This document shows, piece by piece, positions 1 through 12,151 of a DNA stretch of 64,000 nucleotides. Below the pieces are notes generated by a model, which made no database searches, was not told the DNA's origin, and saw nothing but the letters and a program-made list of their open reading frames with translations. Source of the stretch: Chrysoporthe austroafricana. Taxonomy: Eukaryota > Ascomycota > Sordariomycetes > Diaporthales > Cryphonectriaceae. How positions within the stretch are numbered: the first letter of the stretch is position 1; each line of letters starts with the position of its first letter. A program made the translations under genes and the position numbers. The DNA is taken from positions 186,001 through 250,000 of the forward strand of contig JYIP02000001.1 in the NCBI GenBank assembly GCA_001051155.2. Direction: 5' to 3'.

Positions 1-3000
1 CCGGCCAGATGGTGGCAGATTATGACCAGATCATGATGAGGGACAGCGACGACAGCTTGGGCACCTATCATGCTTCCGGAACGTCTCACGCCATTCTTTC
101 GAACCGGATATCATACTTTTTTGACTGGCACGGCCCGTCTATGACCATTGATACGGCGTGTAGCTCGAGTCTCGTCGCCCTCCATCATGCTGTCCAGCAG
201 CTGCGGACTGGGCACTCGAGGGTCGCGGTGGCCGCCGGCGCCAATTTGATCATGGATCCAAAATGCTTCATATCTCTGAGCTCTCTGAACATGCTCTCCC
301 CAGATGGGCGCTCTCGCATGTGGGACGCCGGCGCTAATGGCTATGCTCGCGGCGAGGGCGTTGCAGCTGTCGTGCTCAAGACTCTGCGATCCGCAATCGA
401 GGATGGTGACGACATTGAATGCATCATTCGAGAATCAGCATTCGGCCAAGACGGAAAGACAAAGGGAATCACCTCGTAGGTGTCCAACACCCTGTCCTAT
501 TTGCTCTAATCACTTACCCGTGCTGATGCCATCCGTACAGACCAAACCACGCAGCCCAGACGCAACTGATTCGAGACTGCTATTCACGAGCCGGTCTCGA
601 CTTGACAGAAGAGTCGGGACGCCCTCAGTTCTTTGAGTGCCATGGTACCGGCACTCTGGCTGGGGATGCGGCCGAAGCCGAGGCTATTAGCAGAGCGTTT
701 TTCCCAGCCGCGGGCGAAGCTGGTAACACATCCAGGGCTGCACATCGAAAGCTTGTCGTAGGCAGTATCAAGTCTGTCGTTGGACACACCGAAGGAACGG
801 CGGGCGTGGCAGGAATCCTCAAGGCAGCGTTGGCGTTGAAGAATGCCACCCTGCCGCCTAATCTCCTATTCCAACGGCTGAACCCACAAATCGAACAGTT
901 TTATGCCGACTTACGGGTCTCGACTAAGGCGGCGCCCTGGCCTGACCTTCCTCCGGGAGTTCCACGACGAGCAAGCGTAAATAGGTAAGGTCTTTGGACT
1001 CTACTCTGTGTTCTCACCCTCCTCAGGCTGCTTCTGACCTGATTCCTAACTGCTGCTAACAGCTTCGGATTCGGCGGCGCCAACGTCCACGTTATCCTTG
1101 AGAGCTACGAGCCCGACTTGCCGGCTCTCTCACTTCAAACCCAAAGTCTTTCCTCTGGCCCGATTTTTACTCCATTTGTCTTTTCGGCCTCCTCGGAATC
1201 ATCACTTCTCGCATACATAAGGCAGTTCCGTCAGTATCTGAGGGATCATGCAACCAACGTCTCACTACGGAATCTCGCCTACACATTGCATACACGACGC
1301 ACGGGTCTTCACATCACCTGGTCCATTGCAGCTTCGAGTATCGAGGACCTATGCGCCAAGATCGACGCAAAGCTAGAGGGGGCTTCACAGCAAGATCCAA
1401 GCCGTCCAGTCTCCCCTCGAAAGCGCAGTGATCGCAAAGGCGGAAAACCATGCATTCTCGGAGTCTTTACCGGTCAAGGCGCACAATGGGCCGGCATGGG
1501 GTCCCAACTCCTGGAAAATTCCATGTTCGCAGTTGACGTCGTAGCTCGCCTGGAGGCTCGGCTCTCTCGACTTCCAGCAGCGCACCGCCCGACGTGGTCC
1601 ATTTCTGAGGAGCTCAAGAAGGGCCCCGAGCAGTCGCGCGTGGGCGAAGCCCAGATCTCTCAAACACTATGCACTGCGGTCCAGATCCTGCTGGTGGATC
1701 TCGTGCTGGCGGCAGGTATTGAGTTCTCCGCAATAGTCGGCCATTCCTCGGGCGAGATTGCAGCAGCCTACGCCGCTGGCTTCATTACCGCCGACGAGGC
1801 GATCTGCATCGCATACTACCGTGGTCTATATACGAGACTCGCACGTGGGAAGGATGGCCAACCTGGAGCTATGCTGGCCGTGGGAACATCGGCTGAAGAT
1901 GCGCAGGATCTACTGGACGATGTCGACCTCCGCGGGCGCGCCTGTATCGCGGCCACTAATTCTGCGGCCAGTGTTACGATTTCGGGAGACCGGGATGCTG
2001 TCGAACATATCAAAGTCGTGTTTGAGGACGAGAAAAAGTTTGCTCGGTTGCTTCGCGTGGATAAAGCATACCACTCCCATCATATGATGCCATGCTCGGC
2101 CGAGTACCTTGGCTCACTCGCCTCGTTAGATATCAAGCTCGGCAGCGGGCAGAAAGCAATATGGTTCTCAAGCGTCTTCGACGGACAGGACATGTCTGAC
2201 AGATCAGAGACACTGGTAGGTCCGTATTGGAACATCAATATGACGAACCCGGTCCTTTTCAAGCAGGCCCTAGATGCTGCTTGCGAAGCGAAGGGACCTT
2301 TCGACTTTGCACTCGAACTTGGCCCTCACCCAGCGCTCAAGGCCCCTGCGCTGCAGACAATACAAGATGTCTCAGGGCACGACTTACCATACGCCGGACT
2401 CCTCAAGCGCAACATCTCGGCCATTGAGTCGACCGCCGAGGCCCTCGGTGAGTTGTGGTCTTGCCTGGGCGGAGAGGCTCTTCAGTTGCTGAGCTACGAG
2501 AGGCTGGTCTCTGGGGATTCATCGCACAAACTGGTGAAAGGGCTTCCGGCTTATGCGTGGGATCACAACGAATTCTGGAACGAGTCGAGATATGCAAGAG
2601 CCATACGCCTCCGCCCGGGTCCCGTGCATGAGCTTTTGGGCCACATGACTCCTGATAGTAATAATCAGGATCTACGCTGGAGGCATGTGCTAAAGCCAAC
2701 AGAGATACCATGGCTCATGGGCCATCGATTGCAGGACCAGATCGTCTTTCCTGCTGCCGGATATGTCGTCACTGGCCTCGAGGCTGCTATGGCCATGTGC
2801 AGACAGCTCCAGCTCACGCCGTCACTGATTGACTTTTTTGATTTCGAGTTCGGCCGTGCCTTGGTCTTTGAGAGCGACGACTCACATGTGGAAGTCATAG
2901 TTTCCATGGCGGATATTACTCGTCCCAGCAACGATACCATCGAGGCCAGCTTCCGGTATCACGCAGCCGAGGGCAATGCCTTCAACCTACTGTCTACTGC

Positions 3001-6000
3001 TCGTGTCCGTCTCTCCATTGGCGACCCTGCGCCTGACATTCTCCCCGGCAAGTGTCCGAAGCCGCCCAATCTTGTCAGTGTGCGCGCAGATGACTACTAT
3101 TCGGCCTCCAGGGAGACCGGCTACCAGTGGGCTGGTCCTTTTGTGGCGCTTGACAAGCTGGAGCGGAAGCTGGGAGCAGCCGTGGGTGTCCTCCACACTG
3201 TCGAGCAAACTCCTCTGCTTCTCCATCCTGCGGTACTCGATGCGCTTTTCCAAGGCGTCCTACTGGCATACTCGTACCCCAACGACGGCCAGCTGTGGAC
3301 CATTCATGTCCCTGGGAGTATTCAGCGCGTCGCGTTCAACCCTCTGCTCTGTGAGCGAGAGATGAGAGACCGGAGGCCCTTACCCTTCACGGCTTCGCAT
3401 CATCCGGATACGGAGGCGATGGTTGGCAACGCTGACATCTACCCAAGTGATGCGCTGGTGGGCAACGCCATGATCCAGTGCGAGAATCTGACTTGTGTCC
3501 CTCTCACTCGGGCCACACCTCAAGACGATAAAGAGCCATTCGCAACTGTTGTCTGGGATGTCGCAAACCCCAATCCCGGCGACGTGGCGACCGCTAGCAG
3601 ATGTATCACTCGGGAGCAACGACAATTAGCTGAGTATACTGAACGGTTGGCGTACTTCTACCTCCGTGACCTTGACCAAGGTATACCAGCAGACAGTCCT
3701 ATGCGCAATACCGACCCGTACAAAACTCTCCTGCAATTCTCGTCCCGGATGTCGCTTCAACCCAAGTGGGAGAAAGATACCCGCGAGATGCTGGTCGTGG
3801 AGGGCGAAAGCTTCGCTCAAACGGTCGACTACCAGCTCGTCTGTGCCGTTGGTGACTCGATAGCAGAAACGATCACGGGCAGCGGACCTACATTCCACCC
3901 AGACACGGATCTCGTCTCGCGCTTCTTCGAGCAAGCACTGGCGCCAAGCATTTTCGGAAAGTGCCTGGCTGCAACGGTGAAACAGCTCACACACCGGTAC
4001 GCCAATTTGGACATTCTACACATTGAGGTACGAACAGGTGCTACCGCAGCCGATATACTCGGCAGTATTGGCCCCGCGCTGTCCTCCTATACCTTCACGA
4101 GCGCGTCGACAACTTCATTGGAGGCCGCTAAGGCGTCCGACTGGGTTGGACCATACGCGAACAAGGTCTTATTCAAACCACTGGACGTAGCCCAGGATCC
4201 AGCGAGTCAAGGGTTCTCCAAGCACTCGTACGATTTGATCGTGGCCTCTTTTGCGCTGCTTGCCACCTCTGATCGTGAACAGTCTCTACGCAACGCGCGA
4301 CAGCTCTTGAAGCCTGGAGGCCATCTCCTGATCCTAGAGCTACTACCCAATGCCTCACCGGTCTGGAACCTCATACTTGGTGCTTTGCCGCAGGACCAAG
4401 CCGTCCCCCCTGCTCTGAATCTTGTGGAATGGGATGCCTTGCTCCGCGAGACCGGCTTCTCGGGCTGCGATCATAGCACCGCGGAGCCACGGGAACCAGA
4501 TTGGTTGACAGGCTCTGCAGTGGTTGTGTCTCAGGCCATGGATGACAAGATGGCATTTCTCCGCCACCCCCTTTCCTGTGCTGCGGCCTCGGAGCTCTTT
4601 CCGGATGTTATGCTCGTCCCTGACCTCATCATACTCGGCGGGGCCACTTTGGAGTCAACGAGACTGGTGGAAGACATCAAGAGAATGGCAGGCAGGTTCT
4701 GCGGCAAGATTAGAACCGCTGTCACGCTATCTGAAATGTCTGGTCTGGACATGTCCTTGACGACGACCGTGCTGAGTCTTGTGCAGCTTGATGCGCCCAC
4801 TCTAGACAAGCTGGGCGAGACACAGTGGGAAGCCCTCAAAGCCATGCTCATGAACGCTGGCATCCTTCTCTGGGCAACACGGGGCCGGCGCGCTGAGAAC
4901 CCTTTTGCCAATATGATGGTTGGCTTGCTGCGTTCCGTCATCCGCGAGCTGCCCACCCTTCACTACCAGGTCTTGGACTTTGAAGGACGCGCAAGCGGGA
5001 CGCCCGATCCTTCTGTACTGGCGGAGGCTCTCTTGCGATTCCAGGCTGAAACCATCTGGAAGAAGGAAGGCGGTATATGCACCTCGGTTGAAAACGAACT
5101 GGTAGTCGATCAGGAGAACCGGATCTTGATCCCACGTCTTATCTTGAACGACGCCATGAACAGTCGGTACAACTCACTGAAACGTTCTGTTGCTACCGAT
5201 GTCGATCCGTATGCTCAAGCTATTGGTGTGGAACGAAACGAAAAACTCTCAAACCTGGTTTTGAAGCAAGAGCCGGTGTACAGCGTTGAGGATGGCTCTG
5301 ACACGACACTGGTAGAGGTCACACACTCGCCCGTCTCTGCGGTGCGAGTAGCCGAGTTCAGCTGCTTATTCCCTTTGCTCGGTAAGAATCGAGGCTCGGG
5401 TGATCACATCCTGGCCTTATCATCCAGACACTGTTCTATCGTCATGGCCCAGGACGACCTAGCCGTCAAGGTTGACGTCAAACCTGGTTCTGAGGCTGTG
5501 TTCCTGGCACTGGTTATCTATCACATGCTAGCTCACGTAATATTTACAGAGCTTTCCACTGATGATGTCGTCTTGATTTATGAGCCTGAGCCCGAATTGG
5601 CAGCGGTTCTAGCGGATGAGGCAAGGCGCCTCGAGGTTCAGGTCACCTTTATCACAGCAAATCTTGAAGAGACCCAGCCCCCGAAGGCGTCACAATGGTT
5701 CAGAATACATCCAGCCGGGCCCGACCGCGCTCTCTCTCGTCTTGTTGCGAGTAATCCATCTGTGTTCGTCGATTTCGGAACCTCGACGAAGAATGTCTCA
5801 GCCCGGAGTCGCATACGGTCCCTACTGCCGGCACACTGCCGAAAATACAACAGGGAGACACTCTTCTCCTCTCAGGCCTTCATGCCTCACGGCTCGCAGT
5901 CTAGAAAGGTCAGGGAGAACTTGTTGAAATCTGCCGCTCGCGCCTGTCTCACGCTGGAAAAAGGCAAAGCAGGTGACATTAATGCAAGCGCTCTTCCAAT

Positions 6001-9000
6001 CATTCCACTGGGCTCTCTGGACGAAGCGGGCCGCCAGGATATCATCAGCTCATCCTCTCTCATCGACTGGACGCAGCACCCAGCACGTGTACCCGTCCAC
6101 ATCCGACCCATAGATACACAGGTGGCCTTCTCTGGTGACAAGACGTACTGGCTGGTTGGACTGAGCCGAGGTCTCGGCCTAGCACTTTGCGAATGGATGT
6201 CTCGCCGTGGCGCAAGATACTTTGTCATATCGAGTCGGAACCCCCAGATCGACCCTGCCTGGTTAGAAGAGATGCGTGAGTTTGGAGCTGTGGTGAAAGT
6301 TGCTTCGTGGTGAGTGAGACCTCATGCCCTTGTGTACCATGCTCTTCCTTCCCCAAAAGTATACTAAATATCGGTATCTTTCAGCGACGTTACGGTTAGG
6401 GAGGAGGTGATATGCCTTCATCGTGACATTCGGTCCAATATGCCACCCATCGCAGGAGTTGCTCATGGATCAAGTATGTCTTGATTGCCCTTTCCAACTG
6501 TTTCAACCTGCGGTCCACTAATTTTTTGTTTGCTTTTAGTGGTCTTGGAAGACACAGCGTTTCGTGACATGAGATTGGAGAGCTTCCTTCGTGGAACCAA
6601 GCCTAAGGTCGAGGGCAGTTTATATCTGAATGAAGCGTTTCAGGAAAACAACCTGGACTTTTTCATCTTGTTTTCATCCGTCGTTGCCGTTATAGGAAGA
6701 CCAGGCCAGGCCAATTACTCGGCGGCCAACATGTTCATGGCTAGTCTGGCAGAGCAGCGCCGTCGGAGGGGACTGGCAGGATCCGTGATCCACATCGGAC
6801 CAATCTACGGTATCGGTTACGCCACAGGCAAAGGCATATACAGCCGGGCCCATTTTCGGTCGACCGCGCTGGTTCCCGCATCGGAACGCGACTTCTACCA
6901 GATGTTTGCCGAAGCCATCGTGGTCGGACGACCAGGCTCCGGAGCAGACAGTATCGAGCTCTTCAACGGTGCCCGAGCAGTGTACCGGCATGAAAAAGAT
7001 CGCCCGGTGTGGGAGGCGGAGGCGTTGATGAGCCATTTCATCAGGACAGCTGATGGAATTGCCACGGACTCGGTGGACAGCCAAACCAAAGTCCCGCTAA
7101 AGACACGGCTGGCGCGAGCAAGCGATCGGACCCAGGTCCATGACATTATTCAGAGTGCGTTCCTGCCAAAGGTCTATAGCCTTTTCCAGCTCGAGAGCAG
7201 CAAGGTGTCTGTCTCGTCTCTGGCCAGAATGAGGCTGGATGAGATGGGCATAGACTCGCTGATTGCTGTCGAAATACGAGGCTGGTTCATGAAGACGCTC
7301 GAGGTGAACATACCTGTTTTAAAGATCCTCAGTGGCGTGCCCATTGTCGATCTCATCGCGATGGCAGCAGATACGATTCCGGAGAGGCTAATCCCGGGGC
7401 TGAATATCGACGACAAGGCAGAAACAGAGCCCAGCGATGCAGAGACCCCCAACTCAGTGGCCTCTCTCACTAGTTCTGAGACGAGAAGTGGCCCGAGCAA
7501 CGAAGATAGCGACTCAAATGCCGAAATCGTCTCGAGCCCCTCGACAGGCGTGGATTCTGCCGAGGACCACATTGAGGCACCCGACTTGGTCCGGTCTGCG
7601 ATGCGCGTGCAGAAGACGTTGAAGCTGTCTTTCAGCCAGGAGATGTTCTGGTTTGTCGGGGCCTTTTTACAAGACAAGACTAGTTTGAACCATACGGCTT
7701 GGGCCCGCATCACAGGCCCGATACGCACAGAACAGTTCCAAAAAGCGTTTCACACTTTGACTCACTATCACGAGATTTTAAGAACAGCAATCATTGAACA
7801 GGACGGCCAACCAATGCAGGCCGTCATGGAGAGCAGCGCTTTGAGCCTTGAGATGGGACATGTTGACGGCCAGGAGGAGGTGCAGAGGGCTGTTACACTC
7901 CTCAAGGACCATCACGTCTATGATATAGCCCGAGGTCAGACGGTGCGGGCTATGCTACTATCTCGTTCCGCTGAAGAGCACTTCTTCGTCGGCGGCGTGC
8001 ACCCTCTCATTGCAGATGGCTTCTCCTTCCAGACGTTACTGCAGGGCTTGCAGCAGCTGTACACGCGACCCGACGCTCTCAAGACGTACGAGATTCGCCA
8101 ATTCTCGGACTACTCCGAGAAACAGCACGCAGAGATCGCCGCTGGCAAGCTCAACCATGATCTGTCATTCTGGAAGAGCGAGTTTGCTGTCCTTCCACCT
8201 CCGCTGCCAATCCTCACCATCTCCACAGCCACCTCCCGGCCTGCACTTACCGCATACGATAACTTACAGACGAGCCTGAGGGTGAGTTCCGAGACGAAAG
8301 AGCAGGTTCTGGCCACCTGTCGTCGGTACCGGGCTACGCCCTTTCACTTCTACCTCGCGACTTTCCGAGCTCTGCTGCTACGTTACGCCCCAATAGGCGA
8401 CGGAGAGGACCTTGCTATCGGAATCGGAGACGCGAACCGAACAGAAGACGACCTAATGGGGGTCATCGGGCCCCTCGTGAACCTGCTCCCGGTGCGCATA
8501 CATGCACAGGCTTCGACAGAATTCACTCAACTTCTCCAAGACACGCGAAATCGGGCGTATGAAGCATTAGAACACTCCAAGGTCCCATTCCAAGTCCTGC
8601 TCAACGAGTGAGTGCCCTCGTCTCGGCAAAGCATGCTATATCCTCGAAGACTCCCAACTGAAGGAAATATGCTAACCTCGATGTGTTCTCTCCTTACCTA
8701 CTGTAGGCTAGATGTTCCGAGATCTGCTGGACACACATCCTTGTTCCAAGCCTTTGCCAATTACAGACAAGGCTTGCGGAAAACCACAAAATGGGGTCCA
8801 GAAGGCAACATGGCGCTCCATTCGGTCGAGATCGGCCTTTCCAACATGGCCTACGACGTCACTCTTGAAATGGTGGACTACGTCGACGGCGACTGTGCCC
8901 AAACACTGATCGTGCGCAAGGATCTCTACGGCCAGGCGGAGCTGTTGCGCTTGGCTAACAGCTACGAGCGCCTGCTCAAGGCCTTTGTCACAGACGCAAC

Positions 9001-12000
9001 GGCGTCACTAGACGAGCCGGACCTATTCCCGCCATCCGAGAGGGAGATCGTCGCCAAGTTCAGTCGGGGCCCATCTTTGGCGTCCCGTTGGTCCGGAACA
9101 GTCCTGCACAGGATTGACGAGGTCGCTGCGGCGCGGCCGTACGACACGGCCGTCCTATCTGGCGAGGGTTCCAGCACGTACGAAGCGGTTCTGAGCCATG
9201 CAAAAGCAATCGCCGGGACATTAGCAGCGGCCAGAGTGGTCGCGGGGGAGCCTGTCGCAGTCTTGCTAGAACCGGGTCCTGCTTTCATCTCGTCGCTCCT
9301 CGGCATCATGCGCATCGGAGCCGTCTATCTGCCGCTGGACATGAATCTCCCGTGGGCGCGTCTAGCAGCCATGGTCACGGACTGCCAGCCTGCTGTTGTT
9401 CTTGTCGACAAAGACAGTTTTGAACACGTGGGCAAACTCGCGAGGGCGATGAAGGTCGTCCAAGTCTCGAGCCTGGAAACTAAGTCCGCAGATATCTCCA
9501 TCACCGCATCTACCAGTAGTCCGGCGGCTATCTTGTACACGAGCGGATCCTCTGGCGCTCCGAAGGGCATCGTGGTGAAGCACGAAGGCATGCGCAACTG
9601 GACAGAACCCATCGCGCAACTCTACAGCCTAGACGCAGAAGTGGTACTCCAGCAGACAACGCCAATGTTTGATCTCTCTCTGGTCCAGATCTTCACCGCA
9701 TTATGCCACGGAGGCAGTCTCTGCACCGTTCCTCGACACCAGCGCGGAGATGCCGAAGTCATCAGCGATCTAATCGCTAGGCATAGGGTTACGTTTACTT
9801 GTGCTACCCCGTCTGAGTACGCAAGTTGGATTCACTATGGTAGAAATGAGCTCTCAAAGACTTGCATGTGGAGTACAGCCTTCGCCATTGGCGAAGGTGT
9901 GCCTGTGTCGCTCGTAGACCAGTTCTCGTCACTCGGCCAGGCAGCCCCGAGACTGTACAATCTCTACGGCCCGACGGAGGCATCGCTGGCTTGCACAGGG
10001 ATGCAAGTGCCTCTCGACACGTCCACCGGCCCAATCCCGGCCGGAATACCACTGCCAAACTACTCCGTGTACGTGCTTGATGACCGCCTGAGACCAGTTC
10101 CTGCGGGGATGCAAGGGGAAGTGTTCATCGGCGGCGCCGGCGTCGGTTTGGGCTATCTCAACCAGGAGAAGCTCACATCCACGAGGTTCATCCCCGACCC
10201 CTTCGCCACACCCGAGGACGTTACCGCAGGCTGGGTTACTATGCACCGTACTGGTGATCTTGGTCGGTGGCGGGAAGACGGGAGACTTCTCGTCGAGGGC
10301 CGCGTCGATACTCAAGTGAAGCTCCGTGGCTTACGGGTTGATCTTGGCGAGATCGAGCATGCCATCTTGGCTGCATCGGATGGCCTGCTGCGAGAGTCAG
10401 TCGTATCGGTCCGCAGGTGGTCGGTGGAGACGCCAGAGTTCCTCGTCGCCCACGTTGTTGTCACGGATGGCAACGGGAATGGGGATCTAGACAGAGGGCG
10501 CTTGGATGCCATCCGCTCTCGATTAGTTGGGCAGCTACCCCAGTACATGTGTCCCGTGGCCATGATCCCACTAGAAAAGCTGCCGATGTCCACCGCCGGA
10601 AAACTCGATCGTAGGCGGGTTGCCTCGCTGGCTCTACCGCCCGACCTCGGGAGACTTCTCAGTGAGGACGGCGACCGCCACATCGCCTTGACAGGCACAC
10701 AAGCGCATTTGAGGACCATCTGGGAAGAGATTCTCAGCTCACAGCCAAAGATCACCGCTCAGACGGACTTTTTCCATATCGGCGGCACCTCCCTGCTCCT
10801 CCTCCCACTCAAGAAGCGTATCAAGGACGACTTCGGCATTAACATGCCGCTGGTCCGCATGTTTGCGTCCAGCACACTCGCGGCCATGGCAGACTGGATT
10901 GATGTTGGTGTGCAGCCCATGACCCAGGTCGCGCCCGTGGACTGGGACCAAGAAACAGCCCTTGGTTCTTCCCTGAAGGTGATGGACGTGAATATCCAGC
11001 CGACTCCGGAACCACCCACCAGGCCGGCGACCGTGGTCCTCACAGGGGCCACAGGCACCCTGGGGCGCGCTCTGTTGCACAGCCTTGCTGCGGATGCGAA
11101 CGTCAATCACATCCACTGCCTCGCTGTGAGGAACGCCGCGAGCCGGCGCGACCTTGCCGGTATCGACACCACCAAGGTGACCTTACACGAGGGAGATCTC
11201 GTCAAGCCACTCCTCGGCATGTCCGAAGACGAGGCGGCAGCTGTCTTTGGCACCGCCGATGTTATCATCCACAACGCCGCCGATGTGTCGTACCTCAAGA
11301 CATACGCCTCGCTACGCGCTACGAATCTCGAGTCCACCAAGGAGCTTGTCGCCATGGCCGCGCGTTATTACCACGACGGCAGTAGAGGCCGTCGAGGGTT
11401 CACGCCATTCCACTTTGTCAGCACCATCTCGGTGGGAAACGTAGTCGCGGCATCCCTTGTCGAAGGCGGAACCGAAGCCGAAGCCGCCGAGGCCTTCATA
11501 TTTGAGCCCGGCTCCGTGTCAGGCCACACGCCAGTCCAGCCATTCGTCGTGTCCTCTTCAGATCTCGCTAAGATAGCCCACGGATATGTAGCTACCAAGT
11601 GGGCCAGCGAGGCATTCTTGGAGCGGCTGCACCGAAGGTATCCGGAGTGGCCGATTGTAATTCATCGACCGAGCCTAATTGCGAGGGAGTGGAGTTCGGA
11701 GTCCGGGGCAGATCCGGGGCTCGAGTTCGTGGAAAATGTGAGGCAGTACTCGGCTCTCATGGGAGCCGTGCCCGCCTTGCCTCGCCAGGATGGAAGGCGA
11801 GACGGCCGGTTCGATGTCCAAGGAGGCCTCAACGTAGTGTCCCTGGGTCAGGTGGTAAAAGGTGTCAAGGACGCTTTAGACGAGGAAATCCTGGCTAGCT
11901 CAACCGCCGGCCCAAAGATTCGTCTTCGATATTTGCACCACCTTGGAGATACAGAGGTGCGGTTTGACGATGTGCGGACATGGCTCTTCGATTCTGAGCG

Positions 12001-12151
12001 CGCAGAGAAAATCAACGAGTTAGACCCTGCTGAATGGCTCGAAAAAGCAAAGGGCCTAGGTCTGTCACCGGCCGTCGCAGCGTTGCTCGAAGATATGGCC
12101 GCGCTTGAAGGCCATATGGTCTTCCCGAGAGTGAGCAAAGCGGCAAGATAG
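1..12151 (+). CDS. Hybrid PKS-NRPS megasynthase, 5' end missing
   Basis: Builds a polyketide and condenses it with an amino acid. Six visible exons (1-475, 541-984, 1063-6309, 6385-6473, 6540-8607, 8707-12151) join in phase into 3921 residues; the N-terminal part of KS lies outside the window. Domains by base position: KS 1-1110 (DTACSSS, Cys codon 159-161; ECHGTGT; VGHTEG), AT 1455-2420 (GHSSGE), DH 2620-3530 (His in GHRLQDQ, Asp in [10 protein letters not shown]), cMT about 3700-4540, structural ER remnant about 5240-5760, KR 6120-7060 (NYSAAN), ACP 7150-7400 (GIDSL), C 7610-8980, A 9070-10640 ([25 protein letters not shown]), T 10690-10920 (GGTSL), R 11020-12130 ([14 protein letters not shown]). 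Odd: cMT motif I is degenerate and C reads HPLIADG instead of HHxxxDG. ER has no NADPH motif, so a separate trans-acting enoyl reductase would be expected, as in related hybrids. Family certain; product unknown. Confidence 0.96.
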
